A DNA stretch of 64,000 nucleotides from Micractinium sp. NFX-FRZ (GCA_029339195.1 JAPTJF010000107.1:86558-150557); one strand, 5' to 3'; positions 1 to 12,960 are shown, numbered from the stretch's first letter. Notes: generated from the sequence alone by a model not told the origin. Program-made: numbers and translations.

Positions 1-238
1 CAGCAGGCATCTTGGGCTGCACTGGGGGGGCTGTGCCGCGCAGCTTCAAGTGTGGGTGGAGACAAGTGCCGCCATGCCCCCACGGCACCGACGGGTTGGC
101 ATCGGTCTGATGCAGCAAGCCTAGGACGCAGCGCCCGTGGCAGGGCCGCCAATGCCGCCGCCCTCTGCCTGCCACGTGACGCGCCCTCTCGTGGCCGGCC
201 CGCCCTGCGCCGCCCCCACCCTGCCCGTCTCCGTGCAG

Positions 239-343
239 GTCAGCGGCCCCGCCGATGCCTCCAATTTCGAGGCGCCGCAGGCGTCGCAGAAAGACAAGAG
301 GAGCAGCCGCTACATCTCCACTGGAGTGTTCAAGGACTTTTAG
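239..343 (+). CDS. Last exon of an AGC-type (PKA/PKG-like) protein kinase, partial
   Basis: A splice acceptor (ccgtgcag, ending at 238) opens an exon that runs to a TAG at 341-343. It encodes a 34-residue C-terminus. Two elements recall the C-tail of cyclic-nucleotide-dependent kinases: DASNFE resembles the DTSNFD segment of PKA/PKG, and the protein ends in FKDF, like the terminal F-x-x-F hydrophobic motif (PKG ends in a similar ...DF). If so, this is the regulatory C-tail that packs on the kinase N-lobe; the catalytic domain lies left of the window. The exon phase is taken as 0 but cannot be checked without the upstream exons. The match rests on two short motifs, so the kinase identity is tentative, whereas a real last exon is likely. 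No TGTAA signal was found close downstream. Confidence 0.5.
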   Translation, partial: VSGPADASNFEAPQASQKDKRSSRYISTGVFKDF

Positions 344-620
344 GGCGGGCGGGCTGCTGCCACCGCGGCGGGGAGCGGCAGCTCCCGCAGCGGCCGCCGG
401 CGGCAGCAGCAGCAGCAGCGACACTGCCAGACTATTTTCATGCTGGGCACCTGCCAACCAGTGGGCAGCCATAGCCATTGTTATCCACCAATCAAAGTTG
501 CCTTTGTATTTCACACCCCTCTGAACCTCGTGAACTCCTGGGTGGGGTGAAGCCAGGGTGTAGCGGCCGCACTGTGGCCTCAAGTACAGCGGGGCCGCCG
601 GCGTAGGACCACCCAGCGGC

Positions 621-654
621 GCGTCGCCCCCGCAAGGGCGTCGCCCCCGCAAGG
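621..654. repeat. Two-copy 17-base direct repeat
   Basis: The unit GCGTCGCCCCCGCAAGG occurs twice head to tail in the intergenic region. Function unknown. Confidence 0.8.
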
Positions 655-1219
655 GTTGCCTTCGAGCAGACGGCCTAGAGCAGACATAGCTCTCGAGACA
701 AGTCACAGCCGCGTCTGTCACAGCCGGCCAGCCCGGCCCACGGAGGGCGGGTGAGTACATAAGTCTCTGCTCCTTTCTGCTCCTTCGTGGCGCCGCCTCC
801 TGTATGCTGCATGCGCGTGTCAGGGCTGGAGAGGGGCGCCGGGGGCTGAATGGGACTGGCGGCTGGCCGCTCGCGTTTCCTCCTCTACACCCGCCTCTAC
901 AGCCGCCCGCCCTGAATTACTTCAACATGCAGTCAGAAGCGAGAAGCTGTGGCACAGAGGGCGCCTGTCACTGCTGCAGACGCCAAGAAGGAACTGCCAG
1001 GGTGGCGTTCTCGTACCGAGGAAACATAGCGTGACAGGAACTGTGTCACACGCTGCGCAGCACAGTGACTTGCCCAGGCTCTCGTGGAGCGCAGCAACCG
1101 CAGCCAAAGTTGGACGGACAGAGAGGCCGCGTCCCAGCGGCCCCGCCAGCCGCTCGGCCCGGCCAGAAGCAGCGTGCAGGGCAGGTGAGGCCTAAAGCCT
1201 GAAGGGATGTCATTAACCC

Positions 1220-1226
1220 TATATAG
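1220..1226 (+). promoter_or_regulatory. TATA-like box of first Cys-rich gene
   Basis: TATATAG lies 160 bases before the start codon at 1380. The second paralogue has an AT-rich GATATAG element at about the same distance from its start, which supports a shared core promoter. Confidence 0.45.
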
Positions 1227-1379
1227 TGGCGACGGGCGCCCCGGGAGCAAGACGCTTGGAGCTGGCCGCGGAATACGATGCGCGCCGCTGTAGCCTCTGT
1301 GCCGCTCCCAGGCCCTCACAGCGGCCTTTTTCCACTGTATCATGCAGAAGCAGGCTCTGGAGCCCGCCCGCGCCCGCCC

Positions 1380-4300
1380 ATGGGGGCGCCGCGCCCGCAC
1401 CGCCTGGCCGCCGTTGCGGCCGTGTGCCTGCTCGCCCTGCTAGGCAGTGCAGCAGCACAATGCGGCTCAGCAGGTGAGCCCAGCTGGGGGGCTGAATGCA
1501 CCTGGGGGTCGAAAACTGACCGTCAAAGCAGACTGAGCTGTCCTCCGCCAGGCAACCTGGACGCAAGAGCCGCTGCAGCTGGGTGCAGTGACGTCCCGCT
1601 GCCTTCGCGCTGCTTGCCGTCGCATGCGCCTGGCAATGTGCGCAGCCATCTTTACCCCCTGCTTGCTGGCGCCACATCTAGCCACCCATGTTTCCCTCCC
1701 ACGTACAGGCCAAATCAAGCTAGAGCTGGTGACTGCCAGCAGTGCGGGCAGCGCTGCCAGCATGGACTGGCTCCGCACCTGCCTGCCCTCCTTCCTCGTC
1801 AAAATTGCGGCCACGTGCGCCGTCTCCATCGAACCGCAGAATACTGCCGGCCTCAATTCCTTCGTCCCCTCAATCTGGGCCAGCTACGTACCGGGATACG
1901 AGCACCCGGTGGGCACGCAGCCGCGCACGCCGCTCGCCTGCCCCACGGCTGAGGGGACACCGGTGACGCCTGGGACGACGGATGCTGCGGGCATCAATGC
2001 AGCCATTCTCACCGCCCTGCAAAAGTTTGTGTATGCCGGCAGCTTCGACCTGACAGGTGTCACGCTGACCTGGGCGGGCACCGGGGTGGCGGCCATCAGC
2101 TCGCCCGAGGCGGGGCCCTTCCCCGCGTCGGGCACGCTGCGATATGCGGTCACGCAGGTGGGCTGGGCTGGGCTGGGCTGCCAGCTGTGTTTGTGCTGAG
2201 GCTGTTCATGGCTGCAGCGGGCGTTGGGAGCACCCAGCAGGCCTGCAGTGGAATAGCAGGAGGCACAGCATCCGGTCGGCAGCGGCGCAGCGAGGGCCGC
2301 AGCGGGCCCGCAGCCGCATGCCGGCAGCGCAGCGCACCAGCAGCAGCTGTCGGCTGTGGCATGAGCAGCTGCTGGCACGCGCAGGAGCCACGGCAGGCGG
2401 CTGCCCTGCCTCCTCGCCACACCTGCGCAAGCAATCAATCATGCTGTGCATGCCGTGTCATGTGCAGCTCTGGTTGGGCGGCCACGCCATCCTCCTCATT
2501 CTCCTCCTCATCACTTCCATGCATTGCCTCTGGCCTCTTCCCCTTGCTTTGCAGTCCTCCCTCCCAGACTACTACTCCGGCCTGACTCTGGTAGACACCA
2601 AGGCACAGGTGGCAGACTGCTCTGAGGCACAAGCAGGAGACTTGACCGCTGCCGCTGGCGAGTGCTTGGTTGTGACCGACACGGTGGCCAGCACCCCCAA
2701 GTGCCCAGCGGGCAGGCGGGAGGTGGCCCTGGGCGGCTCCCCTGCCACCTACAAGATCTGCCCCTACTGCAGCGCCGGTGGGTGGCCATGCTGCCTGAAT
2801 GCCCAACCGCCCGCGCATCTGCCGCCTGCCGCCGTGTGCCACCGCTGGCACAGGCCTGCTGCCTGCCGCGTGCCACGGCCACGCAGGCTGGCACCTGCTT
2901 GCATCTGGCAGCTCGCCACATGCCAGATGGCCTGCACATGCCGTTGAGTGCAGCACCGCTTCCACTGCACGCCCCGCCTGCCGAGCCGGCCTGCAAGCTC
3001 CGGGCATGTTGTTTAGATCCTAGGGGCAACTGATTGACTGATTGAGTGCAGGCGCCTATTCCGCCTCTGGAGACACCACCTGCACAGGCTGCGCAGCGGG
3101 GACGTACTACAAGGGGCTGGGCAACACGGCCAGCGGCTGCACACAGTGCCCGGCGGGGTACTACAACGACTTGACAGGTGCGCGCTTCCTGCACTGCGCA
3201 CAAGCAGCGGCAAAACATGCTTGTAACGGCGCGCGCTGCCGCCGCTGAGGCTCCGCCTGTGGCCCCCGCAGCCGGCCATGAGCGGAGTGTACTGTGGCAG
3301 CCGCAGCCCAGTCCAGTCCCTAGCCCAGGCATTCGTGGCTGCCACGCCGCGCTGCCTTTGTCACGGCTGCAGCTGAGTTGGGGGGCATTGCTGCAACCGC
3401 GCTCGCCTGCTCATGCTTTCCTTGCCTGCCCACGCCTGCCCATGCTCACCCCTCCCCGCCTGCAGGCGCCTCTGAGTGCAAGCCGTGCGCCGAAAACAGA
3501 TACAGTGCAGCAGGCTCCGATGCCGTGGGAGACTGCTTAGCATGGTGCGCTGACTGGGCTGCCTGGGAGGGGTCGTGGCTGCTCCGGCATGCTTCCCGGC
3601 TGCCGCGCACATGCCGTGGGGCATCAGGACTGCAGTGCAACTGTCGCCATGCCGTCGCATGCGCTGCGCCGCCCATGACGTCTGCCCCCCACCCTGCCCT
3701 GCCGCCCCATCCCATGTGTGCCGCAGCCCGGCGGGGTCGTTCGCCTACTGGCCGGGCTCATCCCATTGCGTGAACTGCGTCAACGGCGTGCCCGCCTGCA
3801 CAGCTGGCTCGGACGGCGTCTCCAGCTGCAACAGCGTGGCCACACCGTCAGAAGGCAAGCAGGCCTGTTGCTTGGCCTGCCCTGCTGCCCGCCAGGCGGC
3901 CTGCATGCAGCGTCAGCCGGGCACTTTTGGTGGTCACCAGCCTCCCTGATCCCGTTTCACTGGCAAATGAGCTCTGCTCTGACACCCCAGCGCCCAGGCA
4001 GCAGACACTACCCCCTAGTCAGCCTGCAGGCGACCACGTGCCTGGCCCATCTGCTGAGCGCTGTGTTGTTCGTACATTTGTCCTTCCCTCACGGCCCGCA
4101 GGCTACCACGTGCTGTCTGTCAGCTCCGCTGGCACGCTGGGCACGTGCACGACGCCGCCGGTGGGCACCTACTGGCCGCTCCTGACTCAGTGCTCCTCCC
4201 TCACCAACACCTACCTCTCCCTCTACGTGGCGGGGGACTGCTCGGGTGGGTGGGGGCCACGCCTTCCTGTGTGTGTTGCACCTCTCTTTCCGCAGCGGAG

Positions 4301-7300
4301 CTTGCGGCAACGGCTCCAGGTGTTGGGTGGGGATGCCAGCTGGCGTGGGCAGGCGTGGGCGGGTGCGCACGCCTCCAGAATGGATGTGCTTCTTGGAGCT
4401 GTGAACCTCCTCCTGCTGGCATTCCTCCCCCTGTGTCCCACCCAGCTCCTCCCCACACCTCTACCTAGAGAAGAAGCAAAACAAAAAAAATGCTCCCAGC
4501 TCTCCAACCGACCAACCAACCAACCTCCCTTCTGTTGCCTTTGCCACCCCAAGTCACAGTCTTTCCCCATCAGGGAGGGCCACCTGCTCTGTCACCCGTC
4601 GTGTCTCACACCCATCCCCCTGCCTCTTGCCCTTCCCACCCCCACATCTGTGTGCAGTGACGGTCTTCCCCACCAAGGAGGACTCCTGCTCCGAGCCCCT
4701 GGCAAACTCAGCCCGCAGCTCCGCCGTCTACTCATACAGCAGCCTCTGGATCAGCGCCTACTACGTGTCCGTGGACAGGATCGCCACGAGGATCGACTTG
4801 AACTCAGCCGCGAGGTGAGCGTTGGGCGGCGAGCGGGGAGGAGGGCACATGCGCGCACCGCGTGCACCTCTCTGTAGCCCTGCGCTGCTGGCAGGCTGGC
4901 AGGCTCGAGGTGGCTTGGCCTGGTACAGCAGGGCCGGAAGTACGGGCGTGGGCTATCAGCCTGCGTGGCACAAGCGGGAGGCGGTCGGCAGCTGGGCCCA
5001 GGGGTCCTGTTTGCCGCTCGTGCACCACGCCTGTTTTGGTGCCCATGCACCCACCCCCTCGACCCATCCCGCCCTGCCCCGTGCCCTGCCTGCCCCTCCC
5101 TGCCCTGCAGCGCCTTTGCTTTCACCCTCGACGGCGGCACCGGCCCCACTCTTGACATCCGGTCGTACATGGTCACCTCTGCCCTCGCCAGCGCCGGCAC
5201 GGTGTCCACGGCGGTCGCAGGGGTGAGCCTGCTCTGCTGCACAGAGGCCCCAGCCCCCAGCCCCCCGACCCTGGCACCGCTGTGGGAGCCGCGTTCCGGC
5301 GAGCGCTGCCAGCTCGCGTGTGCAGCATGTGCAGCACATGGCAGCACAGCTGGCTGGCCTGAGCACACGCCCCACGCAATGCTTGCACCACCCTCGCATC
5401 TAATCACTCAAGCTTGCGCCCCCGCCTGCTTGCCTGCTGCGCCCGCTCCTGCAGGGTAGCTCCCCCTACTGCACCGACGGCTTCATCTCTGGCACGGCAA
5501 CCGTGCTGGGCGCGGGGCCGGTGGCGCTCGCGACAGATGCCAACAGCTACTGCCCCGCCGGCTCCTACAGAGCCGCAGATGGCTGCCGCCCCTGGTGTGC
5601 CCGCCCGCCTCCCCGCCAGCTGGCATGCCGCCGACAGCAAAGCGTGCGCCAGCCATGCACGCCCGTGCCTCTCAGCCTGCCGCCCGGCTGGGGCTAGCTC
5701 TTGACGATGCCGCACTCCTGCTGTGGGTGCTGCGGTGTCCCCCTGATGTGCATCTAAATGCGTTGGCGCATGTGGGGGCCGTCGTGTGGCAACCGCGACT
5801 CAAGTGCCCCTCGCCTCTCTCTGTCCCCTCGTGCCCCCTCCCCTACCTCCTGCAGCCCGACGGGCTACTATTGCAGCCTGTCCGACCCCGCCACAGTCAA
5901 CGAAGTGACCGCTCCCCAAGCGTGTGCCATTGGTGAGGCCGGCGGCCACCCAAGGGGCGCCCCTGCTTTGCCCCAGCAGCCTCGAACACAGCACCTTCCC
6001 CCACTTGAGACCCTGTGACAGCCCTTGACACCGGCCCGCCTCCCTGCCCCCGCAGACACCTACAACCCCTACCTGGGCCAGACCGCCGCCACCGACTGCC
6101 AGACCTGCACCGCCACCGGCCTCACCTCGCTGGCAGGATCCGACTACTGCACGCACCCCGACCACAACACCGCCTGCGCCAACGGTGCGCCGCCGCACCA
6201 GCTGCAAGCCCAGCCTGACCATTGCAGCGCCACCCCGGTTGCAGTTAGTGTATCCGTCAGCGCCTCACATCTGCACACCCCTGGCTGAGGGCTCAGCTGA
6301 GCCTCCGCCCCACTTACCAAGCCGCTGCTGCCGCACGGACGCTGCTTCTGCTCACCCTTGAGTTCCCCACGCGCTGCTGGCAGTGCTCGCTCCGCCTGGG
6401 CGTGCTGCAACGGCTGCGGTGTGCGCTTTTCTCGGCATCCCTGCCTGGACAGCGGCCACAGCGCCTGCCCTGCTGACCCGACTGGTGTGCTGCCCTTGCG
6501 CCCCTCCCGCCCCTCCCGCCCCGCAGGCCAGGAGTACATTGATGCTTCCAACTCGTGCGCTGACTGCCCAGAAGGCACCTACCGCAGCACAGCAGAGGAG
6601 GCGGTGTGCTTGTCCTGGTGAGAGCCTGGGGCGGCGGCAGTGCTCTGCCCGCCCCTTGCCGGGTTGCACGGCCGCAGCCATGCTTTTGATTCCTGGGCAG
6701 AGCCTGCTGGGCATACCTCTTTTCAGTACTGGCTGGTCGCAGCTTGCTCTGGTGGCTGGCAGGGCATGCCCTCCTGCCTTGCAGGCCGCGTGCCGCTGCG
6801 CCCTCGACGGATTGCCACGCTCGCTGTCCTGCCTGGCCCGTCGCGACACCCCTGCCCTCGCCCTGCACGCTTGCTCACGCCTGGGACGTGCGCCCCCCCT
6901 GCCCACTCTGTCCGTGCAGCCCCACGGGGCAGTACTCTGGTGCCAAGGCCACCAACTGCATAAACTGCCCTGTTGGGCAGTACAGCGACATCTACGGCTT
7001 ACGTGAGTCGGGCAGTACCGCCGCATGACACGAGCGCACCCAGCGGTGGTGCGGGCAGCCAAGGGTTGTGAGCCGCACAGGGTGTGAGTGCACCAGAGAG
7101 TGCGCCACCGGTGCGTGCCCTGCTGCCGTGCTGAAGGCAGGGGCGGGAGCTGTGTGGCCCGGTTGGGTGCCTGGCCTGGCCTGGCTCAGCGTGGCGCAGC
7201 GTGGCCCAGCGTGGCGTGTATCCAACATGACCCTCAGGCTCACTCGCTTGCAAATCTCCGTGTCTTTGTCGGCCCCCGAACCCCCACCGCAGCGGTCCAA

Positions 7301-10300
7301 ACGGGCGGCACGCAAAAGTGCCTGCTCTGCCCCGCCGGCCAGGTGCCCCAGACAGACGGCGGCCAGCTGGGCCAGCTAGGATCCACCTCCTGCTACACCT
7401 GGTAAGTGGCCTGAACATCTACCCGCATTACAATCCAGGGCAGTACGTTGAACCAGGGGTGTGTGTACTTGAGAGTCCGCTCAGCCGGCAAGGCTTGTGT
7501 GGCTGATCGCATGTTGGGTTACTATGTAGGGCACCGGCCCCCAACCATCCACGCTTCCACAGCTGCCTGCCACGTGCAGGGCCCTTTGCGCATGCTGGCA
7601 GGTGCACACCCCGCCCCTTGCCGCAGCGCTCCGGTGTGCTGCGCTGCAGGCCCGCCCCGCAACCTGCACCCAACTCTTCCCCCTGCCCGCTGCCCCCCAT
7701 TGCCGCCACTTGCAGCCCCGCCGGCACGGAGGCCAACGCAGCAACTGGGCTGTGTGACGCCTGCACCGCTGGCACTTATAGGACCAGCAGCTCCAGCGTC
7801 ACCACCTGCCAGCAAATTCCGGCGGGTGGGTGGGTGGGTGGGTGGGTCATTGCGGCACTGGTGACCATGACATGCACAGCATGGCTCACAAGCCGCAGGT
7901 CGTGGCGCCACCGGCGCCCAGCTTGCAAACGCCCGTGGTTGCCGCCTGCCAGGGTGACTGGAGGCGACGGTGGGGGCGTCACTGCCGCACACTGCCTGCC
8001 TGGCGGGCGGGCTGCCTGCAGGCACGGGCACGCCCAGCAAATCGCCCTGCGCTGATCCTCGTGAATCCGGTCTATTCACCGCCGCACCCCACGCTGCTCT
8101 GCTCCCGCCCTTGCCAAGTGCAGGCTTCAAGGCTGTGGCTGCCACCCCCCTGCTGGCAATCGAGCCGTGTGAAGCGGGCACTGTGTCCTACTACAGCAGC
8201 GGTGCCCGCGTGCCCAGCGGATCCCCCACCACCTGCTCCCCCTGCACCGGCGACCACACGCACGCGCCACGCAGAGGTGAGGGGTCGTGCTGCGCCTGCT
8301 GTGCCGCCGGCCGTGCTGCTCCTGCTGTCTCTGTTATTGCCGGCTCGCAGCGGAGCGGCTGTACACACAGCCCGGCCCGGTTTTGACACCACCCCGGAGT
8401 GGGGCAGCCTGGGCACATCTGTTCAGCGGTGGTGTGAGGGGGAGCCAGGCAGGATCCAGGCGTGACCGGCCTGCCCACGAGGCACGGTGCAGTGGCTTGC
8501 CATGAGGCGCCTGCTCAGGGGTCGGTTCTGGAGCGGGCCTTGAGCGGTGCCGGCAGCCCAGCGTTTGGGTTTGTGGCTGCTGACACATGGAGGAGAGAGA
8601 AGCGGTGTTTTGTGGGTGTGCCGGGCCGTGCACCAGCGCCCCTGCCCACGTGCTGCTTGCCCCGCATGCCTGTTGCCCCACGCCTGGTGCAGGCATGAGC
8701 GCCTGCGCGGCCTGCCCCGCCGGCACCTACCCCACCAACTCTGGGACCGGGGCGGCCTCTGCCTCTGGCAACGACCAGTGCTCCAAGTGCTACGACGTCG
8801 TCACAAATACAGTGCGGGTCTCCTACCGGCCGCCCTCAGACACCTCGTGAGCTTGGGGGGGCGCCAGGGGCGCGGGCAGGCCGGGAGTAGGTGTCGGGTG
8901 GGCGCGCATGGTGACGCCAACAGGCAGTGTTTTGCAGGTGCACCGCCTGTAGCCGCCATGCTATGCCGCCTTGATCTCTCATCCGCTGCACCTCACCTGA
9001 CCTTGCTCTGGACACGCCGGTCCGCTCACCGCCCCGCCCTGCCCCGTCCTCTTTGGGTTCCACCCCCGCCTCTCCCCCTGCTGCAGCGGCGTCTGCTCCG
9101 TGTGCACAGCTGGCAAGGAGGTCGGCGGCAGTGGCCACAAGTACTGCCTGCCCTGGTGAGCCGTCACAGGCCGTGTTCAGGTTCACGCCATGTCATCTTC
9201 GCCCCGAGTTTTTCTCTGTTTACACATAGGGCCACAAGCACTGCCTGCCATGTTGCTGAGCGGCAACTGCTGTCCCCTGATGCTCTGCTCTGCTTTGCCC
9301 GCCAGCCCAACGCACTTGCCGCAGACACAACCCCTCACCCTGCTGGGCGCTTTTCGACGCCTTGCCCCTGCCTCACACTTGCGGTGGTGGCAGCTCGCCC
9401 ACTTGCCTGTTGCACGCCTGGCTGCCACACCCCTGCAAGTCGTGGGACCAACACGCGACTCACCCCACTCAATCCTTTCCTCGTCTGTTCCCTTCTACCC
9501 TGCGCCTGCAGCGCTCCCGGGTTCTACAACCCCGCCTTTGACGGTGGCGTCACTGCTGGCGACTCAAGCAAGGCAGCCAAGTTTGAGAACTGCCAGCCCT
9601 GCCCCATCAACACCTACAGCTCGGCAGGGGGGGCGCTCACCTGCCTGCAGTGCCCCGCGGGGCAGAGCACCGACGGGCCGGGCGGCACAGCGTGCGAGGC
9701 GTGCCCGCTGGGCTACTACTCGCCCACAGCGGAGAGCCCGTGCGTGTCCAGCCCCCGGGGAAACTTTGTGGGGACAACAGGAGCCACAAACTTCACGCCC
9801 TGGTGAGGGACCGGTACTGTGTGCCCTGGTGTGGTTTGTGTGACTGGGCCAGGCGCCCCCGTTACGAGCACACCACAGCTGTCCTGAGCTCCCACCCGGC
9901 GGGGGCGGCTGGGGGAGGCGGGCAGGCACCTCGGCACCACGTCGGACCCCGCTGCGGTGGCGGGCACTTTGTGCGTGCAACAGCCCACAGTGCCCCACAC
10001 GCCCTGTGCTTCTAACTGGGTGCCGCTGCTGTCTTGTCCCGCCATGGCTGCAGCCCCAAGGGCACGTTCAGCAACGATCGGGGCGTGAGCGCGTGCGAGC
10101 CATGCGGGCCTGGACAGTACAGCAGCAACGTGGCTGCCAGGGCCTGCCTGGTGCGCTGAGCTGGCAGAGGGCTGAGCTGGCATGCAAGACAGGGGGGAGC
10201 GGTGCTGAGCTGGCGCGACGGGTCCCTCGCAGCGCGTGGCGTTGAGATGGCAGTCAAGGGACGGTGATGGGCGGCTGGCCATGCCGCGGCAGCACTTGCC

Positions 10301-11725
10301 CACCAGGGCCGTCGCTGACCCTCTGTCCAGCACCAGAGCGGCAGTGCTGGCTGGAAGGCGCCTCTGCCCCCCGCGCTTGTGCTTGCCCTTCATGCCATGC
10401 CATGCTTGCCCTGCTCCCCTGTGCTGCAGACCTGCGCTGCTGGCACCCGGTCCATGTCCCAAGCCAGCAGCTGCACGAAGTGCTTGGCTGGCTACTCGTC
10501 ACAATCGGGCAGCCGGGTGTGCAATGCCTGGTGAGTGGGCGGGATCCCCCTTGCCGCCCCGGCTCTTGGAAGCGAGGTGCATCCACTGCCGGCGGTGCAC
10601 CAGTGCGGCACGGTGGCACACGGCGCGTGGACATGGCGGAGCAAGGGTGCTGAGTGCCGCGCTGCGCTTCCTGCTGATGTGCGTGCCTCCCCCCACCCGC
10701 CTGGCGTGCAGCAAGCCGGGCACGTATGCCCCCAGCGCGGGCTCCTCCAGTTGCTCCCTCTGCCCCAAGGGCTTCCAGTGCCCCACCAAAGCACTCAGGT
10801 CAGTGCTGAAGCTGCTGCAAGCGCCCAGCTATCTGCCTGAGACGTGGCCTGCATGCAGCCCGGGTGCTTGCTGCTGCCACGCCTGCGGTACTTACCACTT
10901 GCTCTGCCTCGTCGGCAGCTGGGCACTCCAGGCAGCCTGTCCTGTCGAATGTCGTGCTGAACGCCGGACGCCGGACGCCGCTGCCCGAACACCATGCGTC
11001 TGCGCCTTGCCTGCAGCGCCGCCCAGGCCTGCCCCAAGGGCCACTACAGCAACACACCCGGCAGAATACTGTGCACCCCCTGGTGAGCTGGCCAACCAAT
11101 TTGGGCGGGCCGCTGTGCAGCTGTGCTGTGCTGGTGCCGTGTGATGCTGTGCATGCTGTGTGTTCGGGCATGCTGTGCACGTGTGCGGTTCGCCCGGTCC
11201 CGGCCCCGCATGCCCACAGATGCAGTGGTGCCGCATGCTCGATTGCATGCGGAGGCTGACCGCTGTGCGCTGCCCGCCGCGCTTTCTTGCTCCGCAGCCC
11301 ACCAAACACGTTCGCCAGCGCAACAGGGGCGACAGTGTGTAGTAAATGGTGAGCCGCGCTGCGCGTGCTGTGCTGTGCACTGTGCTGCCAAGCTGTGCAT
11401 GCGCTCATCCTGTGCTTGCCGCCTTGCTTTGCCTCTGACGGCGATACCCACCCATGAACGTCCCCCGCCGCCTCCTTGCTTTGCTCTCCAAGCGTGCGCC
11501 TGCCTATGGCAGCTTTGCATGCACTGTACCGCGCTGAGTTGCGCCGACTCGACTGCCTGCCAGCTGGCAGCCAGCCGCCCGGTGCCTGCCGCTGACTCTG
11601 TCCCCTCGGCTGCCTCCTCCCTGTGCAGTGCCAACGGGCAAACAACGAGGGGGCTGGTGGGTCAGTCGACGTGTTTTGCCTTCCGGCAATACACGTGGCG
11701 ACGCCTGCTGCGCTTCTGGCGGTAG
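1380..11725 (+). CDS. Secreted cysteine-rich repeat protein, paralogue 1 (26 exons)
   Basis: Exons: 1380-1473, 1709-2157, 2555-2777, 3052-3177, 3466-3544, 3727-3854, 4102-4245, 4658-4814, 5111-5222, 5455-5594, 5856-5932, 6056-6184, 6527-6617, 6920-7002, 7293-7401, 7716-7825, 8124-8276, 8693-8846, 9087-9155, 9512-9802, 10054-10150, 10430-10530, 10712-10798, 11017-11082, 11298-11348, 11629-11725. They sum to 3417 bases, 1138 residues. Residues 1-31 form a signal peptide (CLLALLGSAAAQC). Exons 2-3 (about 32-255) encode an unrecognised N-terminal domain. Residues 256-1105 are some twenty cysteine modules built on CPAGTY-like motifs, resembling GCC2/GCC3 (ephrin-receptor-like) and TNFR/growth-factor-receptor Cys-rich repeats. 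The last exon is basic (WRRLLRFWR) with no membrane anchor. A secreted or cell-wall/matrix protein is inferred. An in-frame ATG lies at 1278, but the paralogue has a stop in the matching leader, so 1380 is preferred. Intron 6 has a GC donor, and nine introns split a Cys codon. Confidence 0.85.
7825..7847. repeat. GGTG tandem repeat at an intron start
   Basis: About five to six GGTG units sit directly at the donor of intron 16 of the first cysteine-rich gene. The paralogue lacks the expansion, so it is a recent microsatellite that leaves several overlapping GT donors. Confidence 0.8.
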
Positions 11726-12274
11726 CCCCTGCGCCATGCACCCGCCCCCGCTTGCTTGCTTGCTTGCTGCTGCTGCTGCTGTTGCGTCTCTCCCTCCTTT
11801 CCTCCTGCCCGTTCCTCTCCCCTCCACACTCCACCATCATTTTGTTGTAGACTGCTGCTGACCCGCCACACACACCTCGCTGCCCATCCTAGGCCTCCAC
11901 GCTGAGGCAGCTGCTCCTGCCCCTGCTGCTGCGGCGGCTGCAGCTGCCTCACCGCCACCGCCCTGACTCCAGCCCCACCCCACACACTAGGTGTACCATT
12001 TTTGCTTCCTCTCCGCACAGCGACCCCCACCCCGGTGCGCCCACACATCCTGGAACCCCTGACCTCCCCTGCTCCGGCAGCAATGCCCCCTCAGATCAGC
12101 CAGCGCCCCTGCCGCTCTCCCGCGGCCCCCTCATTCTCTCCCTCCCCTCTCTCTCACCTCCTCCTTCTGTTGTGCCTCTGCTGCTGCTTTACGTCTGCTC
12201 CCTGTCCTGCTCATCCCTGCCTGCTTCCGACAAGAACGCCCCCAAAGGGCCAGGTGCAACACCCTGCGCCGCTT

Positions 12275-12279
12275 TGTAA
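12275..12279 (+). terminator. TGTAA polyadenylation signal, Cys-rich paralogue 1
   Basis: TGTAA is the usual green-algal poly(A) signal; this one lies 550 bases after the stop. It could be a chance match. Confidence 0.35.
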
Positions 12280-12948
12280 CACCACACTAGCACTCAAGCG
12301 GGGGGATAGGGTGTTTTCCAGAGTGCAGGCGGCAGGGACGAGGGTGCCAACTCAGCAGGAAGGGCAGGGGCCACGGTGCTCGTTCAGCTGCGGCTGCGGG
12401 GGCGCCTCATGGTTGCACCAGGGTGCTACTTATCATGTGTCATATTCATACTTTATGGCATGACATGATTTGCTTTCACGCAGGTAGTGCGTGCGGTGCG
12501 GTGCAAACACGTAGCGGGGAATCCGGGCTGTTGTAAAAGCATGTGTTGGGGATTGCAGGTCAAAAGCATTCCTTTGCGTTGAATAGAGGGAGATGAATTG
12601 CGTGGGAAGCCTGATACCTGTCCTGACCAGGCCGGCCAACCTTCTGCGGCCAGGTGAAGCGGCGGGAAGGCGTGGCGGCGGGGATGGGGAATGACCCCCA
12701 CTGCCGCTCCCCGCAGGAGCCATGTGGGTGGCTGCTGGCGTCCTCAGACTGCAAGAAACCGCCCCTTTAAGAGAAACATGAGACTGCGAGATAGGTAAAC
12801 CAGCCAAGAGAGAAACATGTGAGAGTGTCTGTGTCCTGTCCTGGAATGTCGGGTGGATTGCCCGGAGCGCAGCACGTACCCCAGCAGCTGGTGGCCAATT
12901 CGCCCCTCCTCCACCCACCGCTGCATGCCTTCCACCTTCTGCACCCGT

Positions 12949-12960
12949 ATTTAGATATAG
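12949..12960 (+). promoter_or_regulatory. AT-rich core promoter element of second Cys-rich gene
   Basis: A short AT-rich run ending in GATATAG, about 150 bases before the start at 13103, matches the position of the TATATAG element of paralogue 1. Confidence 0.35.

Larger units (their letters stand above)
344..1379. other. Intergenic region, 3' flank of kinase-like gene and promoter of first Cys-rich gene
   Basis: No coding exon could be supported here. The stretch holds a two-copy 17-base direct repeat at 621-654, a TATA-like box at 1220-1226, and the putative 5' untranslated leader of the first cysteine-rich gene. The last 60 bases before the start codon resemble the same region upstream of the second paralogue. 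Confidence 0.5.

Noticed and set aside
1278..1379. N-terminal extension of the first Cys-rich protein from the ATG at 1278
   Set aside because: The paralogue has an in-frame stop at the matching place, and the signal peptide begins cleanly at the second ATG (1380).
8547..9806. 419-residue continuous plus-strand frame
   Set aside because: It runs through three introns of the first Cys-rich gene. Only its last part (9512-9802) is a real exon, and the paralogue preserves the exon-intron structure.
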